Virus record (IMG/VR): IMGVR_UViG_3300046092_000205
Location: 1 to 64,000 of that record
Length of the DNA stretch: 64,000 nucleotides
Direction: 5' to 3' (one strand)
From: a virus
Below the pieces are notes generated by a model. The model saw only the letters and a list, made by a program, of their open reading frames with translations. It was not told the DNA's origin and did not search any database. A program made the position numbers and the translations under genes. Each line of letters starts with the position of its first letter. Position 1 is the first letter of the stretch. Below are positions 7,882 to 15,724 of this stretch, one piece after another.

Positions 7882-8948
7882 ATGGAATATAAAAAATACT
7901 ACTGGTTAAATGATAAGTCCCGCGAATTCCTCACTAGAGGATATGTAAGGGACGGACAAACCGCCGAACAGAGAGTTCGTGAAATTGCAGAGGCGGCAGA
8001 GAAATACCTTGGAATCGAAGGATATGCTGATAAATTCGAGGATTATATGTCTCGCGGATGGTTTAGCCTTTCATCTCCATTATGGGCTAATTATGGCCTA
8101 AAAGAGGCTTGCCATGTTCATGCAATGGCTCTTACATTGAAGATACGATGGATTCAATCCTCACTAAAGTTGGTGAGCTTGGAACAATGGACAAGCATGG
8201 CGCTGGAACATCTGCTTTCTTTGGGGCATTAAGAGAAAGGGGTGCGGAGATTTCATCTGGAGGTTCGTCTAATGGGCCAGTTCACTTTATGGAATTGTTC
8301 GATAAAGTTACGAGCGTAATTTCTCAATCAAATGTGAGACGCGGATCAATGGCCGCGTATCTCCCAGTAGATCATCCTGATATTCTTGAATTTTTAAAAA
8401 TCAAATCAGAGGGTAATCCAATCCAAGATTTAAGCATCGGAGTTTGCATTTCTGATGAATGGATGGAAAGTCTCCTTAATAAGGATAAGGATAAGCTAAA
8501 AATTTGGGGCGAAATTATCAAAAAGCGCTTTGAGAGTGGCTATCCGTATGTATTTTTCACTGGAACAGCCAATAAAAATGCACCAAAAGTTTACAGAGAT
8601 AAGGGCATTAAGATTCATGCTAGCAATCTTTGCGTGACAGGAGATACCTTAATTGATGTTTTAATTGATGATGAAGCTTTTCAAATAAAAATCGAAGAAC
8701 TTGGCTTTTACCTAAAAAAACACAAAAATATTAAAGTTAAGTCTTTTGACGTAGAAACCGAAAAAGAAGTTTTCTCTGAAATTCTTGATTTCGCTCAAAC
8801 TGGAGAGTCGGAGGAACTCTATGAAATTGAAGATGAAAATGGAAACGTAGTTAAATGCACTGGGAATCATAAGATTTATACGCAAAATAGAGGTTATGTA
8901 GAAGCTCGTCTTCTAGAAGAAACTGATATTTTAGTTAACGCAAAATAA
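7882..8948 (+). CDS. nrdA: NrdA N-terminal part, -1 frame change, ending in an N-intein
   Basis: Class I ribonucleotide reductase large subunit, first half. The initial frame (from 7882) codes the N-terminal region through SLSSPLWANYGLK. From about 8103 the reading continues in the -1 frame as RGLPCSCNGSYIEDTMDSIL, which carries the first redox cysteine region. A single -1 shift on the A-run at 8098-8104 joins the frames; otherwise the first frame stops at 8232. The extein ends at IHASNL. From Cys (8631) to the stop follows a 105-residue N-intein. The catalytic rest is made by a separate gene at 9820 and must be added by protein trans-splicing. Without both events no active NrdA forms. The alternative explanation for the frame change is a missing A in the assembly. 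Confidence 0.88.
8098..8104 (+). other. Frame-change site in nrdA (CTA AAA G)
   Basis: The zero frame reads CTA AAA GAG. Homology requires K followed by RGLPCSC, which is read by slipping one base back on the A-run. An AAA codon preceded by A and followed by G can slip on its own, but the full X XXY YYZ heptamer is absent. No obvious downstream pseudoknot was traced. It could be programmed frameshifting or a one-base homopolymer error. Confidence 0.6.
8631..8945 (+). mobile_element. N-terminal half of a split intein (NrdA)
   Basis: Begins with the nucleophile Cys (CVTGDTLID, block A) directly after the extein ASNL. Block B is seen as VVKCTGNHKIYTQN, which carries the TxxH motif. It ends after VEARLLEETDILVNAK and a stop codon, with no endonuclease domain and no C-terminal splicing block. 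The partner C-intein is at 9820-9918. The insertion is immediately before the conserved active-site Cys of NrdA. Confidence 0.9.
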
Positions 8949-8949
8949 A

Positions 8950-8983
8950 GTGTAATCTCTAAGCACAGGTAGTGCTTAGAGAT
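8950..8983 (+). promoter_or_regulatory. Late-type promoter motif plus hairpin ahead of the homing endonuclease
   Basis: GTGTAATC (8950-8957) resembles the GTGTAAAT late motif. A perfect 12-base inverted repeat overlaps it: left arm ATCTCTAAGCAC (8955-8966), loop AGGTA, right arm GTGCTTAGAGAT (8972-8983), ending directly at the endonuclease ATG (8984). From the motif spacing in other genes, transcription would start near 8964-8966, so a late transcript would lose most or all of the left arm and could not form the hairpin. Read-through nrdA transcripts would form it and hide the start codon region. This is the logic known for T4 I-TevI; here it is inferred. Confidence 0.6.
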
Positions 8984-9823
8984 ATGAATTACAAAAAAAT
9001 ACATGACAAATTTGTTGAATATATAAAAACAACTAGACCAAGGCAAAGATTAATTAGCAGAAATCCACTAGATGAGAGATTGCAAAACCGCTTTATCTAC
9101 ATAGAAATTCATCATATTATTCCGCGCTCTCTTGGTGGCTTAGATGATGAAAAAAACTTAATAGAACTTCTTCCAGAGGAACATATTTTTATTCACATGC
9201 TTCGTTATAAAATTTTTAACAAAAGGGAAGATATGCTCGCTATAAGATTCATGCTTAATGGATTTGATAGCTCTAATCGTACCAAGGGAGCATTTAAACT
9301 CGTATTGAATAAAAAAATAAGAATGGGATACGCATGGATTAGAACTCATGCCCAACTTTTTCGTGAAACAAAAGGATGGCAAACAAAAGAAGGGATAAAA
9401 AGAATTTCAGAGGCAAGAAAAGGCACAATGCCAGTTAGAGACTTAGAAAGTGGTAAGATCGTAGGTTCAGTTTCCACTGATCATCCGAATGTGCTTTCTG
9501 GCAAATGGGTACATCACTCGAAAGGCAGGAAGCAATCTCAAAAAGAAATAGAAAAAAAGAGAATAAGACAGACTGGACAAAATAATGCAAATGCATCTGG
9601 GTTAAGTGATGAATATTTTATTCAGAAAGGCGTTGAAGTTTCTGGTATTTTTGATAGAATTCTTTCGTGGGGAAATATGTTAATTCTTTCAGAAAGGGAT
9701 GGATTCAAATGGATTAAAAGCTTTAAAAGTAGATTTGGCGGAAAAGGGTTAAAAGAATACTATCGTTTAGTAGAAGAGAGAACGGGAAAAAAATTTGACA
9801 ATACAAAAAGATTTAAACTATGA
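8984..9823 (+). CDS. HNH homing endonuclease in the nrdA break
   Basis: Free-standing homing endonuclease, 279 residues, lying between the two split nrdA genes. The HNH domain is near the N terminus: YIEIHHIIPRSLGGLDDEKN followed by LIELLPEEHIFIHMLRYKIF, with the HH, N and distal H metal and catalytic positions. The middle and C-terminal parts are basic and rich in KGRKQS-type segments, like NUMOD DNA-binding modules. A frame extends to a GTG at 8972 inside the hairpin arm; the ATG at 8984 is chosen. The stop overlaps the ATG of the C-terminal nrdA gene (ATGA), so that gene may be translated by coupling from this message. Confidence 0.85.
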   Translation: MNYKKIHDKFVEYIKTTRPRQRLISRNPLDERLQNRFIYIEIHHIIPRSLGGLDDEKNLIELLPEEHIFIHMLRYKIFNKREDMLAIRFMLNGFDSSNRTKGAFKLVLNKKIRMGYAWIRTHAQLFRETKGWQTKEGIKRISEARKGTMPVRDLESGKIVGSVSTDHPNVLSGKWVHHSKGRKQSQKEIEKKRIRQTGQNNANASGLSDEYFIQKGVEVSGIFDRILSWGNMLILSERDGFKWIKSFKSRFGGKGLKEYYRLVEERTGKKFDNTKRFKL

Positions 9824-9918
9824 TTAAAATTAAAAAATATAAACATTCAGAGCCAGTATATGACATTACAGTGGAAAAAACTAAAAACTTTTTCGCCAAT
9901 AATATCTTGGTTCACAAC
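9820..9918 (+). mobile_element. C-terminal half of the NrdA split intein
   Basis: A 33-residue C-intein. Block F is VYDITVEKTKNFFANNILV, block G is VHN, followed by the +1 nucleophile Cys of the extein. The initiator Met is supplied by the ATGA overlap with the endonuclease stop. Its length is typical for natural C-inteins. Confidence 0.9.
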
Positions 9919-10821
9919 TGCAATGAAATAAGTTTGTCGTCCGATAAAGATTCTTCATTCGTATGTGTTCTTTCTTCCATTAATTTACTTCATTGGGATG
10001 AACTAAAAGATACTGATGCTATTGAAACAATGACGTATTTTCTCGATACCGTTACCGAAGAATATATCAAGAAAACAAATGGCGTAAAATTCATGGAAGC
10101 TGCGAATAAATTCGCTAAAGAACAACGCGCAGTTGGACTTGGTGTTCTTGGATGGCACTCTTATCTTCAAAGCAAAATGATTTCTTTTGAGAGCATGGAA
10201 GCCAAAATGCTTAATTCTCAAATTTTCTCGACCCTAAATAAAAAATCTTTAGCGGCGAGCAAAGAGATGGCTATCAAATATGGCGAACCAGAACTTCTCA
10301 AGGGCTATGGAGAGAGACAGGTGACGCGACTTGCTGTTGCCCCAACAACGAGTAGCTCATTTATCCTTGGACAAGTATCTCAAGGAATTGAACCTCAGAA
10401 TTCAAACTATTATGTAAAAAAACTGGCAAAAGGTTCCTTTACATATAAAAATCCCTATCTAAAAGACCTCCTTGAAAGTAAGGATAATGATAGTCAAGAA
10501 ATTTGGAAAACTATTCTTGAACGCGGCGGTTCTGTTCAGCATCTTGAATTCTTGTCTCAAGAAGAAAAGGATGTGTTTAAAACATTTGGAGAAATTTCTC
10601 AAAAAGAAATTGTTATTCAAGCCTCTGCTCGTCAAAAACATATCGACCAATCTCAGAGCTTAAACTTATCCCCTCATCCAGATACAACAATCAAAGAAAT
10701 GAGTCAGCTTATGATCTTTGGTTGGCAGCAAGGAGTAAAGGGTTATTATTACCATCGCAGTTCAAATCCAAGTCAAATGCTGGCTAGAAATTTACTTCAA
10801 TGCCAGAGTTGTGAAGCGTGA
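9820..10821 (+). CDS. nrdA: C-intein fused to the NrdA catalytic and C-terminal part
   Basis: The first 33 residues are a C-intein ending ANNILVHN; the next residue, Cys, begins the C-extein CNEISL. This Cys corresponds to the thiyl-radical cysteine of class I NrdA (E. coli NLCLEI). Further NrdA landmarks: VCVLSSINL (second redox Cys region), GLGVLGWHSYLQ, APTTSSSFILGQVSQGIEP, the tyrosine pair in GVKGYYYHRS for radical transfer, and the C-terminal CQSCEA swinging-arm cysteines. The 300 extein residues complete the protein begun at 7882. A rho-independent terminator follows at 10922. Confidence 0.93.
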   Translation: MIKIKKYKHSEPVYDITVEKTKNFFANNILVHNCNEISLSSDKDSSFVCVLSSINLLHWDELKDTDAIETMTYFLDTVTEEYIKKTNGVKFMEAANKFAKEQRAVGLGVLGWHSYLQSKMISFESMEAKMLNSQIFSTLNKKSLAASKEMAIKYGEPELLKGYGERQVTRLAVAPTTSSSFILGQVSQGIEPQNSNYYVKKLAKGSFTYKNPYLKDLLESKDNDSQEIWKTILERGGSVQHLEFLSQEEKDVFKTFGEISQKEIVIQASARQKHIDQSQSLNLSPHPDTTIKEMSQLMIFGWQQGVKGYYYHRSSNPSQMLARNLLQCQSCEA

Positions 10822-10921
10822 TAATTTTCTCGGAGCGCCTCTTCTGAATGCGCAATTCTTCGGGATTCTTCAAAAAGTCCACGACAGGAACAAATAAACA
10901 AACACCCTGAAACGGCAAAAT

Positions 10922-10954
10922 CCCCCTCAGATAGACGGTTGCAAACGTCCTGAG
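10922..10954 (+). terminator. Rho-independent terminator after nrdA
   Basis: Arms CCCCCTCAG and CTGAGGGGG with further pairing of GACG to CGTC inside, followed by six T. It may also act on the opposite strand, since AAAA precedes the left arm. The 100 bases between the nrdA stop and this hairpin hold no convincing gene. Confidence 0.85.
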
Positions 10955-10967
10955 GGGGTTTTTTATT

Positions 10968-11645
10968 TTAACACTCTCCGCATTCTCCGTCACATCCACA
11001 ATCATCTGATTCTGGAATGTCGATCAAGAGTGGATCAAGGGCCAAAATATCTTTTTGTTCTGGAAGGTTATCCCAGTCAATTTGATCTTCATTCTCGAAA
11101 GAGAAAATAATCTCAGATCCAACTACTTTACTCACTGGTTTTTTTGACCAATTCTTGCATGACCAATAATTGGCCTTCCATTTTGGACCTGGATTATCGC
11201 AGTTATGACGGGCGCGATAATTTTTTCTACGTTCAGGGTCGTCTCTTTTAATTTCCATATTTGGGTCGCCGAATGTGACCTTGACAATATTACCTTTGTC
11301 ATTTTTTACGTAAACACCGAATTTTTTCTTTGACCCGCTTGGAAGGCGAAATGGCTTATTTAGCGCTTTACCTTCGTTTGCGGCTGCGGAAATTTCCTCC
11401 CACTCATCAATCATGTCTATAATAGAATCATTAATATCGAATGAACCAATCTGTTTTTGGATTTTCTTTCCAGATGGCTTCTTACCTTGGTAGGATACTT
11501 TTCCACCGCGTTTTTTATATTCGTTTAACACCCATAGATTCTTAACATAAGAGTTGTCGCCGCCAAATTTTTTTGTGGCGTCTTGTCTAACTTTATTCAA
11601 TAGCTCTGAGTTTTTATATTTTACCGCGCTTAAAGAAATATCCAT
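10968..11645 (-). CDS. Late protein with a phage capsid-associated conserved domain and Cys-rich tail
   Basis: A 225-residue protein. The segment KKFGVYVKNDKGNIVKVTFG followed by DPNMEIKRDDPERRKNYRARH, NCDNPGPKWKANYW and SCKNW strongly resembles a domain seen in many tailed phages, often at the end of prohead core or protease-related proteins; its biochemical role is unknown to me. The C terminus is acidic and ends CGCDGECGEC, a possible metal site. A perfect GTGTAAAT late motif stands 15 bases ahead of its ATG, so it is probably expressed late, alone, against the surrounding genes. A structural or assembly role is inferred. Confidence 0.65.
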   Translation of the reverse strand: MDISLSAVKYKNSELLNKVRQDATKKFGGDNSYVKNLWVLNEYKKRGGKVSYQGKKPSGKKIQKQIGSFDINDSIIDMIDEWEEISAAANEGKALNKPFRLPSGSKKKFGVYVKNDKGNIVKVTFGDPNMEIKRDDPERRKNYRARHNCDNPGPKWKANYWSCKNWSKKPVSKVVGSEIIFSFENEDQIDWDNLPEQKDILALDPLLIDIPESDDCGCDGECGEC

Positions 11646-11652
11646 ATATTAT

Positions 11653-11660
11653 ATTTACAC
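11653..11660 (-). promoter_or_regulatory. Late promoter motif GTGTAAAT
   Basis: Minus-strand GTGTAAAT whose first base lies 15 bases before the ATG at 11645. Same motif and spacing as at six structural genes. Confidence 0.7.
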
Positions 11661-11697
11661 TGATAGATAATGTGCATTCTTTCGTTACTATAAGAGA

Positions 11698-12423
11698 ATG
11701 ATAAGGGTTTTATTTAGAACATGTGATAATGTCTCCGCTGTGAACGGCGGTGATTCTTGCCGTCCTCTACTCCTTAAGAAAGAAGAAATTTTAAGAGTCG
11801 CCGCAAATTCTTTATCTCAATGTTTGAAAAATGCGGATCATGAAGTTTATCTAATTGGAGATGGCCTTAGGGATGAAACCGTCTCCTTTTTAACGGGCGT
11901 TTTTGAAACAGAAAACGTATTTAACTCTCAAACTAGGCTTGGAAGTGGTGGTAGTTTATTGGCTGCATCCAATATGGTTTCGGACTTTAATGAAGACGAT
12001 ATAGTATTTTTTGCCGAAGACGATTATTTGTTTATTCCAGAGGTATTTTCCACAAGACTTCTTGATTTTATAAAATTCGCTAATAGCGAAATAAAAACGC
12101 CATGGTTTATTCATCCAACGGATTACCCAGATCAATATACTAGATCATTCAATAGAAGCTATATTATTCAAACCAATTCTGGCTATTGGAGAGAGGTATC
12201 TAGCACGACAGGAACCTTCTTATGCCGCGCAAAAGATTATATGCTATTCAAAGATTATTTTGATGAATGCTATAACTCCCAAGATAAAGATGGGAACCTA
12301 TCTAAAATTTTTGGCAAAAATGCTTTGTGTTTTTCTCCAATTCCATCTATTGGAACGCATCTCCATATCGGAACAATGCCAAATTATATAGATTGGGAAA
12401 CTCAAATTAAAAAATTTAAATGA
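11698..12423 (+). CDS. GT-A glycosyltransferase, first gene of the sugar cassette
   Basis: A 241-residue putative glycosyltransferase. After an N-terminal strand (MIRVLFRTCDN) comes a strand ending in VFFAEDDYLFIP, where EDD takes the place of the DxD metal site, and later GTFLCRAKDYMLF and PIPSIGTHLH, as in small GT-A enzymes. No membrane anchor. Its stop overlaps the ATG of the next gene (ATGA), and the following two genes are joined the same way, so the set is one translational unit. It could attach the unusual sugar made by its neighbours. Acceptor unknown. Confidence 0.6.
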   Translation: MIRVLFRTCDNVSAVNGGDSCRPLLLKKEEILRVAANSLSQCLKNADHEVYLIGDGLRDETVSFLTGVFETENVFNSQTRLGSGGSLLAASNMVSDFNEDDIVFFAEDDYLFIPEVFSTRLLDFIKFANSEIKTPWFIHPTDYPDQYTRSFNRSYIIQTNSGYWREVSSTTGTFLCRAKDYMLFKDYFDECYNSQDKDGNLSKIFGKNALCFSPIPSIGTHLHIGTMPNYIDWETQIKKFK

Positions 12424-13772
12424 AAAAGCAAAAAATAATTATTACTGGTGGATTAGGTTATATTGGTTCAGAGCTTTGCAAAATTTACTCTGGCGTATCG
12501 AGATTCCATAATATCACTGTTTTAGACAATAGATTTGTCTCTGAGAGAGTATCTCAATTAAGAAATTGGGGAATCAATTTTATTCAGTGCGATATTCTTG
12601 ATAAAGAAAACCTTTTGAAAATTATCTATGATGCTGACGTAATTATTCATCTCGCTGGGGTAACAGATGTTGCTTATACGAAGTTCGGTGAGAACGATGA
12701 AAATAATAAAAAAATCAACGAAGCTGGGATCGACGGAACATCAAATATTTTAAATCTTAGCCCAAAAGACTGCAAGATTATTTTTCCATCAACTCATGTT
12801 GTTTTTGAGGGTTGCACTGAGACAAAAAGGGGTATTGCAGAGGACTTTGCTCCATGCGCTGAACTAACATACTCGAAAGCAAAAGTTCAATCTGAAATTG
12901 ATATTGCAGCATCTGGAAAACCTTATGTCATCTTGCGCCTTGGCTCCGTCTACGGATACTCTGGAGACGCTATGAGAATTGGGATTATGCCAAACTTGTT
13001 CTCGAAAATCGCATCTCAGGGTGGTAAAATTAAATTATTCTCTGGTGGCGTTCAATTGAAAAGTCTAGTTTCAATTATTGATGTGGCAAGATGCTTTAAA
13101 TTCATGGCGGATTCCGATATTAAAAATGAAATCTTCCATGTGTCAAAAGAAGAGGTGACTGTAAAAGGCGTTGCCATGCTATGCAAAAAATTTGCTCCAT
13201 CACTAGTCCTAGAGGAAACAGATGATGAAATTCCTAATCTTGGTTATACGATCTCTAATGAGAAGCTTTTGAAAACAGGATTCTCTTTTATTTTTAATCT
13301 AGAAGAGAGCATTAAAGAAATGATTGAAAAATGGTCAAAACAACCAATCAATGAAGAGCTTGAATATCTTCAAAATGGTCAAAAAGAGTTTGTTGACATT
13401 AGAGGTAAAATTTCAAATTACGAACTATCAGAGCCAATTAATCTTATTGGTTTGATTCATTCAAAAACAGGATCAGTTAGGGCGAATCATTTTCATCCGA
13501 TTCAAGAGCAGAAATGCTTATTGGTTTCTGGCTCATATATCAGCGTTACAAAAGATCTTTTGATTGAAGACGCTTCAGTCGAAACTCGCTTAGTAAAAGC
13601 TGGTGATTTAGCCGTTATCAAACCTAATGTCGCTCACGCAATGGTCTTCCTAGAGGATTCTACTTTCTTAAACCTTGTGAGGGGAGAGAGGGAGCATGAA
13701 AATTATGGAATCACCCATACTGTCCCATATATTTTAGTTAACGAAGAACTTAGAAAACAAATTTTATCATGA
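12420..13772 (+). CDS. NAD-dependent sugar epimerase/dehydratase fused to a cupin
   Basis: A two-domain protein of 450 residues. Residues 1-310 are an extended SDR: nucleotide-binding IIITGGLGYIGSELCK, then DADVIIHLAGVTDVAY, a catalytic region FPSTHVVFEG and YSKAK (YxxxK), and LRLGSVYGYSGD. Residues 325-450 are a cupin: SVRANHFHPIQEQKCLLVSG supplies the His pair and Gln/Glu metal positions, with GDLAVIKPNVAHAMVFLED as the second cupin motif. Cupins of this kind act as sugar 3,5-epimerases or ketoisomerases. Fusion of both activities in one phage protein suggests consecutive steps on one nucleotide sugar, which is an inference. Confidence 0.8.
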   Translation: MKKQKIIITGGLGYIGSELCKIYSGVSRFHNITVLDNRFVSERVSQLRNWGINFIQCDILDKENLLKIIYDADVIIHLAGVTDVAYTKFGENDENNKKINEAGIDGTSNILNLSPKDCKIIFPSTHVVFEGCTETKRGIAEDFAPCAELTYSKAKVQSEIDIAASGKPYVILRLGSVYGYSGDAMRIGIMPNLFSKIASQGGKIKLFSGGVQLKSLVSIIDVARCFKFMADSDIKNEIFHVSKEEVTVKGVAMLCKKFAPSLVLEETDDEIPNLGYTISNEKLLKTGFSFIFNLEESIKEMIEKWSKQPINEELEYLQNGQKEFVDIRGKISNYELSEPINLIGLIHSKTGSVRANHFHPIQEQKCLLVSGSYISVTKDLLIEDASVETRLVKAGDLAVIKPNVAHAMVFLEDSTFLNLVRGEREHENYGITHTVPYILVNEELRKQILS

Positions 13773-14980
13773 ATAAAAAAGAATGCAGATCGTGTAGTGG
13801 AATTGATTTAAAGGATGTGCTTTCTTTAGGAGATAGTCCTCTTGCTAATAATCTCACAAGGTATGGGGAAGTTGCTCAGAAATTTCCGCTTGAGATTAAA
13901 TGGTGTGCCGACTGTTTCAATGTGCAGTTGTCCTATGTCGTTCCACCAGAAGAAATGTTCAAAAACTATCTTTATGTTTCTTCGACATCTAAATCATTTA
14001 GAGAGCATTTTAGTTGTGCCGCCAAAAAGTATGTTGAAATGTTTTCTCTTGATGAAAACTCCCTTGTCGTAGACTTGGGAAGCAACGATGGTGTTTTTTT
14101 AAAACCAATGCAAGAACTTGGTATTAGAGTTTGTGGAGTTGAACCAGCAGAAAATATTGCACAAATCGCGCTATCTAATGGTGTTCCTACGATTAATAAG
14201 TTCTTTGACGAAACCGTGGTTGAAGAAATCACCGCTAACTTTGGCAAAGCTAATATAGTAACCGCATCAAATGTTTTTGCTCACGCAGATGATTTAGATG
14301 GAATTGCAAAAAATGTTTTGAAAATACTAAAAGAAGATGGAACTTTTATTATTGAGGTTCAATATCTTATTGATACAATCAAGGATTTGACTTTCGATAA
14401 TATTTATCATGAACATGTTAATTATTGGACCGTAACATCATTGGAGACATTCTTTTCTAAACGAGGGTTGAATATTAATAGAGTTGAATATATAGATACT
14501 CATGGAGGATCAATTAGAGTTTACAGTAGCCGCTCCCCAGCTAAGGAATATTCTGTTGATTCCTTTCTCCTCGACGAAGAAAATTTTGGCGTTAAAAATT
14601 ACAGGACATATTTATCTTTCGCAGATAAAGTAAATGAAATTAAGGAAGCGACAAAGCTCAATGCTGCAAACTTAAAGACGCAGTATAAAAAAATCTACGG
14701 ATATGGCTCTCCTGCAAAAGCCACAACGGCGTTAAATTTCTACGAATTAGACCCCTGCTTTTTATTAGCCACGATTGAGGATAACGCCCTGAAACACGGG
14801 AAACTTATCCCATGTGTTAATATTCCAATTATTTCAAAAGAAGATGCAATTAAAGATTATCCAGACCTGATTGTGGTATTAGCGTGGAATTTCTTTGATG
14901 AAATCGTTAAGAATAACAAGAATTTATTTCCAAACACTAAATTTATCTCTATTAAAGATTTGGAGTTATTAAATTTTTAA
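13769..14980 (+). CDS. Nucleotide-sugar C-methyltransferase
   Basis: A 403-residue SAM-dependent enzyme with the three-part layout of TDP-sugar C-3 methyltransferases (TylCIII/NovU/TcaB9 type). The N-terminal zinc site is CRSCSG with WCADC about 40 residues later. The central Rossmann MTase contains LVVDLGSNDGVFLKPM (SAM motif I) and the conserved FDNIYHEHVNYWT. The C-terminal domain has KKIYGYGSPAKATTALNFY and later LIVVLAWNF. In that family the enzyme adds a methyl branch at C3 of a 4-keto-6-deoxy sugar. It is coupled to the epimerase-cupin gene by an ATGA overlap. Confidence 0.88.
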   Translation: MNKKECRSCSGIDLKDVLSLGDSPLANNLTRYGEVAQKFPLEIKWCADCFNVQLSYVVPPEEMFKNYLYVSSTSKSFREHFSCAAKKYVEMFSLDENSLVVDLGSNDGVFLKPMQELGIRVCGVEPAENIAQIALSNGVPTINKFFDETVVEEITANFGKANIVTASNVFAHADDLDGIAKNVLKILKEDGTFIIEVQYLIDTIKDLTFDNIYHEHVNYWTVTSLETFFSKRGLNINRVEYIDTHGGSIRVYSSRSPAKEYSVDSFLLDEENFGVKNYRTYLSFADKVNEIKEATKLNAANLKTQYKKIYGYGSPAKATTALNFYELDPCFLLATIEDNALKHGKLIPCVNIPIISKEDAIKDYPDLIVVLAWNFFDEIVKNNKNLFPNTKFISIKDLELLNF

Positions 14981-15004
14981 CACTACGATTGCATACTCCA
15001 TAAA
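14977..15004 (+). promoter_or_regulatory. Possible promoter before the FkbM-like gene
   Basis: TTAACA (14977-14982), 16 bases, CATAAA (14999-15004), with the ATG 10 bases further. Spacing as in the other early promoters; match moderate. Confidence 0.35.
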
Positions 15005-15014
15005 CTAAAATAAT

Positions 15015-15722
15015 ATGATTGAAGAATTACTGAATGAAATAAAGCCATACTCTTTACCTTTTAAAATGGTAAGAGTCGGTAATCCTTTAAGAGACGGAGG
15101 CTATGGGTTATATGAAAAATTTACAATAGAGTCTGATGCTGTTTATTCTTTTGGGGTTGGACAACTTCCAGAGCAAGTCGAGTTTGATAGGCAGATGGCT
15201 TCGTTAGGTAAAAAAGTTTATATGTATGATTATAGCGTAGATGGACCTCCTATTGATCATGAAAATTTTATCTTCCATAAAGAATTTGTATCGTCTGAAA
15301 ATGCTTATGAATTTTTAAAAATTAACGGAGATTTAGATAAGAATAATCTTTTGGGGCAATTTGATATTGAAGGTGCTGAATACGAAATGATTTTAAATGT
15401 GGAAGATGATTTTTTTAATCATTTCTCTCAGTTGTGTTTTGAGTTTCACGAACTTTCAAATCCAACAATTGAAAAAATTGAAGCATTCAGAAAATTGAAT
15501 GATAAATATTACCTATACCATATCCATGCAAATAATCATACAGATATTTTTGACGAAAGCGGCCAAATGCCTTATGCATTAGAAATTTCTTTTTTAAGAA
15601 AAGACTTGGTTAAAAATATCAATCCTTATCTTGATAAGAATCCAAGACCTATTCTTGGCATTGATAGATCCTGCTGTTTGGAGAGGCCAGAATTTTATTT
15701 AAATTGGTGGTGCAAAGATTAA
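15015..15722 (+). CDS. FkbM-like methyltransferase-fold protein
   Basis: A 235-residue protein resembling Methyltransf_21/FkbM enzymes. VRVGNPLRDGGYGLYE at the N terminus and LLGQFDIEGAEYEMIL in the middle (the KxDxEGxE-like element) are the best matches, and the C-terminal part shows the strand order expected after them. The SAM glycine motif is weak (VYSFGVGQLPEQVEFD), so binding is plausible but not certain. FkbM-type enzymes often O-methylate sugars, which fits its place in the cassette. Confidence 0.6.
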   Translation: MIEELLNEIKPYSLPFKMVRVGNPLRDGGYGLYEKFTIESDAVYSFGVGQLPEQVEFDRQMASLGKKVYMYDYSVDGPPIDHENFIFHKEFVSSENAYEFLKINGDLDKNNLLGQFDIEGAEYEMILNVEDDFFNHFSQLCFEFHELSNPTIEKIEAFRKLNDKYYLYHIHANNHTDIFDESGQMPYALEISFLRKDLVKNINPYLDKNPRPILGIDRSCCLERPEFYLNWWCKD

Positions 15723-15724
15723 TT

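Noticed and set aside
7882-8232. The 116-residue frame as a separate short protein
   Set aside because: After residue 74 it leaves NrdA homology, while the neighbouring frame continues it; it is the zero-frame part of nrdA.
10840-10921. Small frame after nrdA as a glutaredoxin-like gene
   Set aside because: Only about 20 codons without a CxxC motif.
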